Notes: generated by a model not told the origin, from the sequence alone. Shown: positions 16,866 through 26,779, counted from the first letter of the stretch. The stretch: DNA of 64,000 bases from GCA-2737725 sp965229355 (GCA_965229355.1 OZ245869.1:2852001-2916000), one strand, 5' to 3'. Translations and numbers: made by a program.

Positions 16866-18902
16866 TCACGCCGCTTTGATATCGTGCAGGAAGGTATCCA
16901 CTTCGGTACGCAGCGTGGTCGATTGGCGTGCCAATTCCTTTGCCGCTTCAAGGACTTGCGTGGAAACCTGACCAGTCTCGCCAGCGGCTTGGGTCACGCC
17001 CGCGATATTTGTTGAAACATCCTTGGTGCCAATCGCCGCCTGCTCGACGTTGCGTGCGATTTCTTTGGTGGCGGCGCCTTGCTCTTCCACGGCGGAGGCA
17101 ATGGTGGTCGAGATGCCGTTCACCTTTTCGATGGTTTCAAAGATCCGTTCGATGGCGGCGACTGAGGCTTTCGTAGCGTTTTGCACACCGTCGATCTGGC
17201 CCCCGATTTCTTCGGTGGCTTTCGCGGTTTGGGTCGCGAGGTTTTTAACCTCGGACGCAACCACCGCGAACCCTTTGCCAGCTTCGCCAGCGCGGGCCGC
17301 TTCAATGGTTGCATTCAGTGCCAGCAGATTGGTTTGCTCGGCGATGTCGGTGATCAACGCAACCACTCGGCCGATGCGGCCAGCAGCTTCATCTAACCCA
17401 CGCACCAAGTCTTTCGTCGTGGTGGCTTCTTGCACCGCTTGTGTGACCACGCGCGTTGATTCCGCAACTTGACGGCTGATCTCGGCAATTGAACTCGACA
17501 ATTCTTCTGTCGCGGCTGCAACTGTCTGCACATTCGTCGAGGCTTGTTCCGAAGCTGCGGCAACGGCGGTTGATTGCACGTTGGTTTCTTCGGCCGCCGC
17601 TTGCATGGTCTGGGCGGAGGCTTCCATTTGCTGGCTGGCCGATCCCACGGTGTTCAGCACCAACTTGATCACATTGTCGAAGTTCGATGTGCGCTTCGAG
17701 ATGTTCTCGGCGCGCACCTCTTTGGCTTTGCGTTCAGCGTCTTGCGCAGCAACCATTTCATCGTTCTTGATCATGTTATCTTTGAACACCTGCACGGCAT
17801 CGGCCATGGCGCCGATTTCATTACGCAGGCCCGTGCCCGGAATGACGACAGTCTTATCGCCATCCGCCAGGTTTCTCATCGCACCAGTCATGTCGACGAC
17901 CGGGCGGCTAATGGCACGACTGATGACGATCGACGCCGCAACACCAATCAAAATAGCCAATAGCGAAATGCCAATGGTGACGTTGGTGACTGTATTGATT
18001 TCACCGGCTGCTTTCGGGCCAACTGTGTCTTGGATTTTCTTGCTGTCGGTGGTTAAGCCATCGACATCTTTCGCCACTTCAACGCCGATGCGATCAAGCG
18101 TGTCTTTCACCACGGCCTGCTCGGTTTCGTAGGCTTTGCCTAAGTCGTTGAACGTGTCGATGTAGCTGCGGGTGAGGGAGCTGGCATTGTTGCCAGCGCG
18201 GCCCAGGCCCGTCATCTTGCTCGAGGCTTCGCCGAGTTCTTTGCTGACGCGCGCAGACTGAGCGTCATCGCCGGTGCGCAAATACTTGGCAACATAAATG
18301 CGGCCGAGCAGAACCGAGCGCAAGGCTTCGGCAGCGATGGATGCGGTGTTGACATCTTTACGATCATCAGCGTCTCGCATGATCGAAGACAAATCTTTTT
18401 CGATTTCTGGGCCAATTTTATCCAACGTGCCCGACAAGCTTTCGCGTTCGCGTTGCAAGCCGACAACGGCCGAGAACCCCTTGCTGTAATCGGCGATGTC
18501 ATCGCACAGCTCTTTCACGGCGCGGCGTGTATCTTCTACCACCAGCACCTCCAATGCTGTGCCGCAGTCAGCAATGGCTTCTTTAATTTTTTCTTCGGCT
18601 GTGTGTTTGCTTTCTTCGGTGCCTGTAATCAAAAAGTTTTTCACGGCAATGCGGGCTTGCAACAAATCACCTTGGATCGTGGCCAAGTTCGCGGTTTGGC
18701 GGGCCTGATAGCGATACTCTGAGAAGTTATCGCCAGCGCTGTTTAACCCCATGTATGTCGTGCCCGCCAAAGCCAAGAGGGCGGCTAACACAACGCCGTT
18801 TCCCCAACTCAAACGGGTGGAAATGGTCATGTTTGCCCATAGTGATGGTGCTTGGCGTGATGGTATCTGGCGTGATGTCTGTAGGTGCTGTGCGGTGGTC
18901 AT
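16866..18902 (-). CDS. Methyl-accepting chemotaxis protein with HBM-type sensor (MCP array copy 4)
   Basis: A 678-residue chemoreceptor, longer than copies 1-3. A cytoplasmic N-terminal stretch of about 35 residues precedes TM1 (about 40-58). The periplasmic domain (about 60-320) has the FSEYRYQARQT...DLLQARIAVKNFLITG pattern of helical bimodular (HBM) sensors, known from McpS-type receptors for organic acids. TM2 is near 325-345, followed by HAMP (...IPGTGLRNEIGAMADA) and the signalling domain with an intact tip. The start ATG at 18902 has GGAG six nucleotides upstream; the upstream in-frame extension has none. Organic-acid sensing is an analogy, not shown here. Closest relative is copy 5. 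Confidence 0.93.
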   Translation of the reverse strand: MTTAQHLQTSRQIPSRQAPSLWANMTISTRLSWGNGVVLAALLALAGTTYMGLNSAGDNFSEYRYQARQTANLATIQGDLLQARIAVKNFLITGTEESKHTAEEKIKEAIADCGTALEVLVVEDTRRAVKELCDDIADYSKGFSAVVGLQRERESLSGTLDKIGPEIEKDLSSIMRDADDRKDVNTASIAAEALRSVLLGRIYVAKYLRTGDDAQSARVSKELGEASSKMTGLGRAGNNASSLTRSYIDTFNDLGKAYETEQAVVKDTLDRIGVEVAKDVDGLTTDSKKIQDTVGPKAAGEINTVTNVTIGISLLAILIGVAASIVISRAISRPVVDMTGAMRNLADGDKTVVIPGTGLRNEIGAMADAVQVFKDNMIKNDEMVAAQDAERKAKEVRAENISKRTSNFDNVIKLVLNTVGSASQQMEASAQTMQAAAEETNVQSTAVAAASEQASTNVQTVAAATEELSSSIAEISRQVAESTRVVTQAVQEATTTKDLVRGLDEAAGRIGRVVALITDIAEQTNLLALNATIEAARAGEAGKGFAVVASEVKNLATQTAKATEEIGGQIDGVQNATKASVAAIERIFETIEKVNGISTTIASAVEEQGAATKEIARNVEQAAIGTKDVSTNIAGVTQAAGETGQVSTQVLEAAKELARQSTTLRTEVDTFLHDIKAA

Positions 18903-19340
18903 CGGTCGCTCCATTCTTTTTTTGTTTGTCCCTGGATCTCCCACCCCCCAACTGTGAGGTGATTGGCTTCAAGGCTATGGAGCGCTGCGGTGGTGGTTTG
19001 CACACCGAAGGGATAGTCGTCGATGACAAGGAGATAGTGGGCGGTGCCCCTTATCCGAAAGGCGTAGGCCCCCAACCCTCGTTTGAGGGGAGGTAAAATG
19101 GATCAACGCAAGGGTGGGTCAGCAAGCTATGTGTAAGGTGCATGGAAGGCGCAGAAAACTGCGCCGAATTCGATTTAGTTTCGACCCGAATCGACTTTTA
19201 GTTGCTCATTCTGTCTATGAAAAACTATACCAAAAGATAGTGGAGCCCTGGGGGGTGTAAAGGGAAATGCATGCCGAAAAAGAGAGTGTGCATGACGCAA
19301 CTGGGGGATGAGACGAGTGGGGTATCAGCCCGGCCGCAAA
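18903..19340 (-). promoter_or_regulatory. Leader/promoter region of chemoreceptor 4
   Basis: About 440 nt without a supported gene, lying between two chemoreceptor genes. It holds a CTTTCGGATAAGG string on the minus strand (around 19050) shared with copy 3, and an AT-rich stretch near 19200-19245. The promoter position is not clear by eye. Confidence 0.35.
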
Positions 19341-19341
19341 G

Positions 19342-19374
19342 AAAAAGCCCCCGCCGACAATGCGGCGGAGGCTT
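19342..19374 (-). terminator. Intrinsic terminator of chemoreceptor 5
   Basis: CCGCCG (19351-19356) pairs with CGGCGG (19363-19368), extended past one C/A mismatch by AAGCC (19345-19349) with GGCTT (19370-19374). On the minus strand T-rich sequence (CTTTTTC) follows. It lies about 50 nt past the stop at 19426. Confidence 0.87.
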
Positions 19375-19425
19375 CAGCAGTTCTAGTTCGGGGGTGAGGA
19401 GCTGCCGGAGTTGATGGAGAATGAG

Positions 19426-21405
19426 CTAAGCGGCTTTGATGTCGAACAGGAATGTATCAACTTCAGAGCGTAGGGTTGTGGACTGACGCGCCAGTTCTTT
19501 GGCGGCTTGCAAGACTTGCGCTGACACTTGACCGGTTTCCCCGGCGGCCTGCGTGACGCCACCAATGTTGCTGGACACTTCCTGCGTTCCGACGGCGGCT
19601 TGTTCGATATTGCGCGCAATTTCTTTGGTGGCGGCATCTTGTTCTTCCACCGCCGAAGCGATGGCAGAAGAGATGTGGTTTACCTTTTCGATGGTCGAGA
19701 AAATGTTCTCGATCGCTTGCACAGATGCTTTGGTCGCGGTTTGCACACCAGCAATCTGACCGCTGATCTCGTCAGTGGCTTTCGCTGTTTGTGTCGCCAA
19801 GCTCTTAACTTCCGAGGCGACGACGGCGAACCCTTTGCCAGCTTCACCGGCGCGGGCGGCTTCAATGGTGGCATTCAAGGCCAGCAAATTCGTTTGCTCA
19901 GCAATATCGGTAATCAACGAAATAACGTGGCTAATCTTCTCTGCGGTGGTGTCGAGGCTGCGCACCATGTCCTTGGTCTTGTTGGCTTCAGTGACTGCCG
20001 TGTTGATGATGCGGTTTGATTCCGACACCTGGCGGGTGATTTCAGCAATCGAGGCCGACAGTTCTTCAGTGGCGGTCGCAACCGTCTGCACGTTAGCTGA
20101 AGCTTGTTCAGACGCAGCCGCAACCGCGGTGGACTGCACATTGGTTTCTTCAGCGGCGGCCTGCATGGTTTGCGCTGACGCTTCCATTTGTTGGCTGGCG
20201 GAGCTGACAGTGTTCAGGACCAGCTTGATCACGTTGTCGAAGTTGGCGGTGCGGGCGGAAATCTTTTCGGCACGCATTTCTTTGGCTTTGCGCTCACTTT
20301 CCTGAGCTGCAGCCATTTCTTCGTTGCGGATCATGTTGTCTTTAAACACTTGAACAGCATCGGCCATCGCGCCGATTTCGTTGCTTAAGCCCGTGCCCGG
20401 AATGTCGATGGTCTTATCACCGTCGGCCAGCGACTTCATGGCTCCTGTCATGTTTACGACCGGGCGGCTGATAGCGCGGCTGATGATCACTGAAGCAGCA
20501 ACGCCCAATATCATAGCCAGAACCGAGACAATCAGGGTGGTGGTGCTGACGTTATTGATCGCAGATGCAGCTTGCGGGCCAACTGTGTCTTGCACTTTCT
20601 TCGAGCCGGTTGCCATGTCTTCGATGTCTGCGGCGACGGCAGGACCAATTTTATCCAAGCGGTTCTTAACCAGGTCTTCTTCCGCTTCATATGCCGCCAC
20701 GACTTCTCTGAAGGTGTCGGCATACTCTTTTTCTAACGTCACGACAGCTCTACCGCCGGCCAAACGTTCGGCGCGTTGTGTGCCATCGATGATTTCTTGC
20801 ATAGCGCGCTCGGCTTGGGCGTTGTCTCCAGAGCGCAAATATTTCGCCACATAAATGCGGCTTAGTAATACCGAGCGCAGCGCTTCACCGGCCGCAACTG
20901 AATCGCCCGAACGCATGATGGTCGACAGCGACTTTTCGATTTCCGGGCCAATTTTGTCGAGGTTTCCTGACAGCGCATCACGCTTGTTTTGCAAGGCCAC
21001 GACTTTTTGGAACTCTTCACCGTAAACAGTCAGCTCATCACAAAGCTTTTGAATGCCGTCTTTGCTCTCCTGCGAGACAAGCAACCCTAAAGCCGTGATG
21101 CAGTCATTCACGGTTTCTTTGATTTTCGCTTCGGCTTTCTGGGCGCTGTCAGACGAGCCTGAGATCAGGAAATTTTTTACCGCAATCCGCGCGGCTAACA
21201 AGTCAGCTTCAATCGCGCCCAGGTTGACGGTTTGGCGGGCTTGAGTGCGGTATTCGGTAAAATTGGATGTGGCACTGTTTAAGCCAATAATCGTCGTCAC
21301 GGCTAAAACAGCCAGTGCGCCCAAGATCAGCGCATTGCCAAATGTGAGGCGTTTGGAAATTGTTAAGTTAATCCACCAACCGTTCTGTGTTCTTGCATGA
21401 GCCAT
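19426..21405 (-). CDS. Methyl-accepting chemotaxis protein with HBM-type sensor (MCP array copy 5)
   Basis: A 659-residue chemoreceptor and the first gene of the array in transcription order. TM1 (about 22-42), HBM-type periplasmic domain (about 43-300, with FTEYRTQARQT and DLLAARIAVKNFLISG), TM2 near 305-325, HAMP (IPGTGLSNEIGAMADA) and signalling domain. Its signalling domain is the most diverged of the five (for example EEQDAATKEIARNIEQAAVG) and the tip is intact. ATG 21405 is chosen because GGGAGA lies six nucleotides upstream; the frame extends to 21477 without such support. Probably paralogous to copy 4 by duplication. Confidence 0.93.
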   Translation of the reverse strand: MAHARTQNGWWINLTISKRLTFGNALILGALAVLAVTTIIGLNSATSNFTEYRTQARQTVNLGAIEADLLAARIAVKNFLISGSSDSAQKAEAKIKETVNDCITALGLLVSQESKDGIQKLCDELTVYGEEFQKVVALQNKRDALSGNLDKIGPEIEKSLSTIMRSGDSVAAGEALRSVLLSRIYVAKYLRSGDNAQAERAMQEIIDGTQRAERLAGGRAVVTLEKEYADTFREVVAAYEAEEDLVKNRLDKIGPAVAADIEDMATGSKKVQDTVGPQAASAINNVSTTTLIVSVLAMILGVAASVIISRAISRPVVNMTGAMKSLADGDKTIDIPGTGLSNEIGAMADAVQVFKDNMIRNEEMAAAQESERKAKEMRAEKISARTANFDNVIKLVLNTVSSASQQMEASAQTMQAAAEETNVQSTAVAAASEQASANVQTVATATEELSASIAEITRQVSESNRIINTAVTEANKTKDMVRSLDTTAEKISHVISLITDIAEQTNLLALNATIEAARAGEAGKGFAVVASEVKSLATQTAKATDEISGQIAGVQTATKASVQAIENIFSTIEKVNHISSAIASAVEEQDAATKEIARNIEQAAVGTQEVSSNIGGVTQAAGETGQVSAQVLQAAKELARQSTTLRSEVDTFLFDIKAA

Positions 21406-21865
21406 GATCGTCTCCCAACGAATGGACCGCATCGCTGCGGTGTGTGTTGAACCTGGACAATTTATGCATGGGATCATGCAGGCTTCGGGGGGCGCTGTCT
21501 GAGACGCGAGAGGATGTGAAAATCGAAAGTATGGATAGGTGGTAGCGTGTTCGCGTTACGCCTATCTCAAAGTATAAGGCGCGTGTTTTCCCCACCTTCC
21601 GCAGTCCTCACTCTTGAGCTTTCGGTGCGTGCTCCATACCCTCTTTAGTCTGGTGTAGAATAGCTGGGTGCTGTAGCACCCTAAGGTGTCGAGGATGCGC
21701 CAAGGGTGCGTGAGAGGTGACTTTGGCGGAAAAATTTTGCGGTTTTAACGGGTAATCAAGGTCTTTTGTAAATTCAAAGGCTTGGCAAAAGCTTTCCCCA
21801 CATTCCCCCTGATCTGGGCCTGCATTAGCAGGGCGAGCAGGGGCGCTATCTTTTCCTCAATTGAG
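21406..21865. other. Divergent intergenic region, chemoreceptor 5 / prmA
   Basis: About 460 nt between divergent genes, presumably with promoters on both strands. The strongest structure is a perfect palindrome, GGGTGCT-GT-AGCACCC (21666-21681), which could be an operator or a hairpin; it has no T-run. The frame of prmA is open back to 21782 but that part looks non-coding. Confidence 0.45.
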
Positions 21866-22819
21866 ATGCAAACAGAGAATAGGTTTTTAAAAGTCGTGAA
21901 ATCGCAGCGTGTCTCCCCCCAGTCCTTTTGGGCTGTCCGTCTCGAGTGCCCCTACAGTCAGTGCGACGTTTATGAAACCGCGCTTACCGATATCGCGGTG
22001 GCCGTCAGTTCTTACGAAGTCGAAGAACATGCGCGTCCTGAAGCAATTTGGGGCGTTGAGGGGCTGTTTTTAGAGCAGCCAGGGAAGGGCGATATTGCCG
22101 CACGGTTTGCGTTGATTGCGCAGTCACACGGTTTGCCCGAACCGACATTCCGCGTTGAATTTGTGCCAGCCCGTGATTGGCTGAAAGACAGTTACGAAAG
22201 CTTCGCGCCGCTGCAAGCAGGTCAGTTCTACATCTACGGCGATCACATCACCGCAGCCCCGCCACCCAGCGTGACATCGATTAAACTCAATGCTGCAACG
22301 GCGTTTGGATCAGGCCAACATGAAAGCACGTTTGGCTGTTTGTTGGCTTTGTCGGGTTTGCGTAAAATCTCCGCACTCAATCGCGCGCTTGGGGCCAAAG
22401 GCGGCATGCTGGATTTGGGCTGCGGCTCAGGCATTTTAGCACTCGCCATGGCGAAGGCGTGGCGCAGGCAAGTTCTGGCGACAGACATTGACCCCGAAGC
22501 CGTGCGGGTTGCGGCGTACAATGCCAACCGCAACCAAGAGCACAATGTGGTGCGTACGGCGTTGGGTGATGGCTTAAACATTCGCGACATTCGCCGCAAA
22601 GGGCCGTTTAGCCTCATCACCGCGAACATCCTGGCACGGCCCTTATGCCGCATGTCACGGGCGATGACGCAGATGCTGCGCCCCGGTGGTTATCTGGTGA
22701 TGGCCGGTTTGCTGAGATATCAGGAAGCGATGGTGCTGGGGGCATATCGCCGCCAGGGCCTGAAATTGCACCGCCGTATTACCCTAAACGGCTGGTCCAC
22801 GCTGGTTTTGAAGCGTTGA
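21866..22819 (+). CDS. prmA: Ribosomal protein L11 methyltransferase
   Basis: A 317-residue SAM-dependent methyltransferase. The N-terminal half is the L11-recognition part; the catalytic domain starts with AATAFGSGQHEST (family FGTGxHxTT) and has motif I LDLGCGSG at 182-189, then ATDIDPEAV and LITANILARPL, where NILA is the NPPY-like motif specific to PrmA. It trimethylates L11 amino groups. The ATG at 21866 is the first ATG in frame and gives a length slightly above the usual 290-300; its ribosome-binding site is weak, and a GTG about 10 codons later is an alternative. The aminopeptidase gene starts 31 nt downstream. Confidence 0.92.
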   Translation: MQTENRFLKVVKSQRVSPQSFWAVRLECPYSQCDVYETALTDIAVAVSSYEVEEHARPEAIWGVEGLFLEQPGKGDIAARFALIAQSHGLPEPTFRVEFVPARDWLKDSYESFAPLQAGQFYIYGDHITAAPPPSVTSIKLNAATAFGSGQHESTFGCLLALSGLRKISALNRALGAKGGMLDLGCGSGILALAMAKAWRRQVLATDIDPEAVRVAAYNANRNQEHNVVRTALGDGLNIRDIRRKGPFSLITANILARPLCRMSRAMTQMLRPGGYLVMAGLLRYQEAMVLGAYRRQGLKLHRRITLNGWSTLVLKR

Positions 22820-22850
22820 AACAGCGCCCCAGACTCATTAGCTTTTAAGC

Positions 22851-24665
22851 ATGAACCATTCCTCATCCCAAATGCGATTTGCCCTTCAGGCCCAGCGGTT
22901 GGCGGCCTTGCGGGGTGCCATGCACGCCGCTGGCGTTGATGCGTATCTCATCCCGCGCTCAGACGAGCATCAGGGTGAATACGTGGCTGAATACGCCGAG
23001 CGCTTATCCTGGCTGACAGGCTTTACCGGCTCGGCCGGTGTGGCGATAGCGATGAAGGATGATGCGGCGGTCTTCATCGATGGCCGCTATACGTTGCAAG
23101 TGCGCGATCAGGTGGATGGAAAACTGTACAGCTATCAGCACCTGATCGACGAGCCGCCGCAAAGCTGGCTCGCGCAGCACATCAAGCCCGGCATGAAGGT
23201 GGGGTACGATCCGCGTTTGCACACACCGCAGGGTTTGCTCCGCATCGACGAGGCCGTGCGCAAAGCCGGTGGTGAGATGGTGGCGCTGACCAAAAATCTG
23301 ATCGACAGTGTTTGGGCTGATCAGCCGCCGCGTCCGACTGGTCCTGTTGAGCTGTACCCAGAAAAATTTGCAGGCCGCACGACCGCGCAAAAACAAAAGC
23401 TGATTACCGAATGGTTGCGGGCAGAGGGGCTGGATGCCTTTATGTTCTCAGCGCCCGATTCAATTGCATGGCTGTTTAACGTGCGCAGCACTGACGTGGA
23501 GTTCACGCCGCTGCTGCTGGGTTATGCACTGTTGGCCGCGAATGGCAGCGGCACGTTGTTTATTGAATCCGCCAAAATTACACCTGAGTTGCAAAAGTAC
23601 CTGGGCGATAAAATCGCGCTCGCAGCATTTGATAGCGTAAACGCCGAGTTGGTGAAGCGCAAAGGCCAGTTGAAGTCGATTGGCGTTGATCGGGAAACAG
23701 GGTCGCGCTGGCTGGTGGATTGCATCAAAACCGCAGGCTTCGATGCGCGCATTGTTGGTGATCCGTCGACCGCGATTAAGGCGCAAAAAACGAAGGACGA
23801 GTTGAATGGCGTGCGCGATGCGCATTTACGCGATGGCGTGGCGCTCGCTAAATTCCTGTCGTGGCTGGCGAAGCAAGCGCCGACTGAAACGCTGACGGAA
23901 ATTTCAGCGGCAGACCAATTGGCCTCGTACCGTGCTGAAAATAATCTCTACCGCGGCCCAAGCTTCCCGACGATTGCAGGCTCGGCAGGCAATGGTGCCA
24001 TCGTCCACTACCGCGCCTCGCCAGAAAGCAATGCAACCATCAAGAAGAACACAATTCTGCTGATTGATTCCGGTGGGCAGTATCTGGATGGCACGACAGA
24101 TGTGACGCGCACTGTTGTTGTCGGCACGCCGACCGCAGAACAAAAACGCCGTTTCACGCTGGTTTTGAAGGGCCATATTGCCTTGGGCGCAGCGCGCTTT
24201 GTGAAAGGCACAACCGGCAGCCAATTGGATGCATTGGCCCGTCATGCCTTGTGGCAAGACGGTTTGGATTACGATCACGGCACGGGCCACGGCGTCGGTA
24301 CATTCTTAGGCGTACACGAAGGCCCGCAGCGCATCAGTAAAGTGGGTAACACCGTTGCGCTTGAGCCGGGCATGGTCGTTTCGAATGAACCTGGATATTA
24401 CAAAACGGGCGAGTACGGCATTCGCATTGAGAATTTAGTGGCTGTCAAAGAAGCCGACAAAATTCCCGGCGCTGAAAAAACGCTCTATGATTTTGAAACG
24501 CTGACACTCGCGCCAATTGATTTGAACTTGGTGGATGTCGATGTGCTGTCGCCATCCGAAAAGAAATGGCTGAACGACTACCACGCGCGGGTGCGCAACG
24601 AAGTCGGCAAGCTCGTTGATGGCGATGTGAAAGCGTGGCTGGTTGAAGCGACGAGGCCGATCTAA
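22851..24665 (+). CDS. Xaa-Pro aminopeptidase (peptidase family M24B)
   Basis: A 604-residue cytosolic metalloaminopeptidase of the long, three-domain type: two creatinase-like N-terminal domains (about 10-150 and 165-320) and a pita-bread M24 domain (about 325-540), then a C-terminal extension. Metal ligands are visible: Asp406 and Asp417 in the IDSGG...GTTDVTRT block, a His in GTGHGVGTFLGVHEG, and Glu residues in NEPGYY and GIRIENL. It removes an N-terminal residue preceding proline. Its stop codon overlaps the stop of convergent ligA (24662-24665). Possibly co-transcribed with prmA. Aminopeptidase P is the closest family; exact specificity is inferred. Confidence 0.94.
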   Translation: MNHSSSQMRFALQAQRLAALRGAMHAAGVDAYLIPRSDEHQGEYVAEYAERLSWLTGFTGSAGVAIAMKDDAAVFIDGRYTLQVRDQVDGKLYSYQHLIDEPPQSWLAQHIKPGMKVGYDPRLHTPQGLLRIDEAVRKAGGEMVALTKNLIDSVWADQPPRPTGPVELYPEKFAGRTTAQKQKLITEWLRAEGLDAFMFSAPDSIAWLFNVRSTDVEFTPLLLGYALLAANGSGTLFIESAKITPELQKYLGDKIALAAFDSVNAELVKRKGQLKSIGVDRETGSRWLVDCIKTAGFDARIVGDPSTAIKAQKTKDELNGVRDAHLRDGVALAKFLSWLAKQAPTETLTEISAADQLASYRAENNLYRGPSFPTIAGSAGNGAIVHYRASPESNATIKKNTILLIDSGGQYLDGTTDVTRTVVVGTPTAEQKRRFTLVLKGHIALGAARFVKGTTGSQLDALARHALWQDGLDYDHGTGHGVGTFLGVHEGPQRISKVGNTVALEPGMVVSNEPGYYKTGEYGIRIENLVAVKEADKIPGAEKTLYDFETLTLAPIDLNLVDVDVLSPSEKKWLNDYHARVRNEVGKLVDGDVKAWLVEATRPI

Positions 24666-26779
24666 CCGACAATCAGTGTGACAAAGTCATCTTCACTGAT
24701 GACTTTTACATTGAATTTCTCGGCTTCTTTCAGTTTCGAGCCCGCGCCTGGTCCTGCAACAACCAAGTCTGTTTTTGCAGACACAGACCCCGCAACCTTG
24801 GCCCCCAAGCTTTGAGCTTTGGCCTTGGCTTCGCTGCGAGTCATGGTGGCGAGGTTGCCGGTGAAGACAACCGTCAGGCCCGCGATTTTTGAATTTGATG
24901 TATCGGCTTGAACGAAATCTTCAACCTCGTTCATCTGGTTATACAGATCATCAACCGCATCGACGTTTTGTTTTTCTGCGAAGAACGCGACCAACTCGTC
25001 TTTCACGGACTCGCCAAACGACTCAATGTTTTGAACTTCGGCGTTCGCTTCAGCACTGCCTTTGGCAGCGGCCACCATGGCTTTGCGCCATTCTTTGAAT
25101 GAGCCGTAATGCTGCGCTAACAGTCGCGCTTTGGCTTGGCCAATCAGGCGAATACCCAGCGCATAAATAAAACGCTCGAGTGAAATGACGCGGCGGGCAT
25201 TGATCGCATCAAACAGTTTTCTGACCGACTGCGGCCCCCAACCTTCGCGATTTTGCAGTTTGCGTAAGGGGTCGGTATCGCGTTTTTCCAGTTTGAACAA
25301 ATCGGCGGGGGTTTTCACCATGCCTTCGGCAAAGAACTCTTCGATGTTCTTTTCGCCCATGCCTTCGATGTCAAAGGCATCGCGGCTCACAAAGTGGCGT
25401 AAGCGTTCAACCGCCTGCGCCTTGCAGAACAAGCCGCCGGTACAACGTAGAACCGCTTCATCTTCCTCCCGGTGGGCTTTTGAACCGCAGACGGGGCAGT
25501 GGTCGGGGAACTTGTACTTCTTGGCGGACTTCGGGCGCAGGTCTAGTTTCACTTCAACAATCTGCGGGATCACATCGCCCGCTCGCTGAATCACAACCGT
25601 ATCGCCCTCGCGCACATCTTTGCGCTCGATTTCATCTTGGTTGTGCAGCGTGGCATTCGAAACCACTACGCCGCCGACAGTGACCGGCGTCAGGCGTGCA
25701 ACAGGCGTGAGTGAGCCGGTGCGGCCGACCTGAATCTCAATCTTCTCTAAAATAGTTTCGGCTTGTTGCGCTGGAAATTTGTGCGCAGCAGCCCAACGCG
25801 GCGAACGGCTGACAAAGCCTAGGCGCTTCTGCCAATCGATGCGATTGACCTTATAAACAATGCCGTCGATATCGTATTCCAGCTTCGCGCGGCGGCCTTC
25901 GAGATCGCGATAGGCTTTCAGTAAGTCCTTCACGCTTTTGCAAAGCTTGGAGTCTTTATTGACGGGGAAGCCCCAGGCTTCCAGCTGTTTCAAAAACTCC
26001 CAGTGCGTCGCCCACTCAATGCCCTCAACCGCACCGGCAGAGTAGGCGAACAGTTTCAGCGGGCGCTCGGCGGTGATTTTTGTATCAAGTTGACGGAGTG
26101 AGCCAGCCGCAGCGTTGCGCGGATTGGCGAAGATCTTGGCCCCTTTATTGGCTTGCTGCTCGTTCATGGCGATGAAGTCGGACTTGGTCATATAGACCTC
26201 GCCACGCACTTCTAGCAGCTTTGGCACCGTGCCAAGTAAGTCGGTGCTGGTCAGTTTTTCCGGCAAGCCTTTTTTGATGGTGCGGATATTCGCCGTGATG
26301 TCTTCGCCTTCCACGCCATCGCCGCGTGTCGCCACCACAGTCAGCTTGCCGTTTTCATAGCGGGCCGAGAATGACAGCCCATCAATTTTCGGTTCGGCGG
26401 TAAACTCAACTGCCTCTTCAGCGCTGAGTTTCAAGAAACGGCGAATGCGACCATCAAAATCCTGCACGTCGTCATCGCTGAACAAGTTGTCCAACGACAG
26501 CATCGGAATGGCGTGCTTAACCTTCTTAAAGCCGCTGGCCGCTGCCGCGCCAACTTTCTTGCTGGGGCTGTTGGGTTGGATCAGCTTCGGGAAGCGCGCC
26601 TCAATGGCGTTATTGCGGCGAGTGAGAGCATCGTAATCAGCATCGCTGATGGTCGGCGCGTCTTCACGATGATATGCGACATCGTGCTCGGCGATTTCTG
26701 TCGCCAGAGCTTTCAATTCTTTTTCAGCTTCGGCTTGCGTGAGGTCGTCGACAGCCTTCTTGCGTAAGCTTGCGCTCAC
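24662..26779 (-). CDS. ligA: NAD-dependent DNA ligase LigA
   Basis: A 705-residue essential ligase that seals nicks using NAD. Domains in order: Ia (about 15-85), adenylation domain with the nucleophile Lys131 in KIDG, OB fold, a four-Cys zinc finger (CPVCGSK...C...C near residue 430), helix-hairpin-helix repeats, and a C-terminal BRCT domain (about 630-705). Start is GTG at 26779, in a GTGA overlap with the recN stop, which makes translational coupling likely. Last gene of the dcw-linked operon; no terminator is visible because its end overlaps the convergent aminopeptidase gene. Confidence 0.97.
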   Translation of the reverse strand: MSASLRKKAVDDLTQAEAEKELKALATEIAEHDVAYHREDAPTISDADYDALTRRNNAIEARFPKLIQPNSPSKKVGAAAASGFKKVKHAIPMLSLDNLFSDDDVQDFDGRIRRFLKLSAEEAVEFTAEPKIDGLSFSARYENGKLTVVATRGDGVEGEDITANIRTIKKGLPEKLTSTDLLGTVPKLLEVRGEVYMTKSDFIAMNEQQANKGAKIFANPRNAAAGSLRQLDTKITAERPLKLFAYSAGAVEGIEWATHWEFLKQLEAWGFPVNKDSKLCKSVKDLLKAYRDLEGRRAKLEYDIDGIVYKVNRIDWQKRLGFVSRSPRWAAAHKFPAQQAETILEKIEIQVGRTGSLTPVARLTPVTVGGVVVSNATLHNQDEIERKDVREGDTVVIQRAGDVIPQIVEVKLDLRPKSAKKYKFPDHCPVCGSKAHREEDEAVLRCTGGLFCKAQAVERLRHFVSRDAFDIEGMGEKNIEEFFAEGMVKTPADLFKLEKRDTDPLRKLQNREGWGPQSVRKLFDAINARRVISLERFIYALGIRLIGQAKARLLAQHYGSFKEWRKAMVAAAKGSAEANAEVQNIESFGESVKDELVAFFAEKQNVDAVDDLYNQMNEVEDFVQADTSNSKIAGLTVVFTGNLATMTRSEAKAKAQSLGAKVAGSVSAKTDLVVAGPGAGSKLKEAEKFNVKVISEDDFVTLIVG

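Noticed and set aside
10705..21405. Chemoreceptor repeats as a transposon or phage-mediated array
   Set aside because: No transposase, integrase, terminal repeats or target-site duplications are seen; the copies are separate genes with individual terminators.
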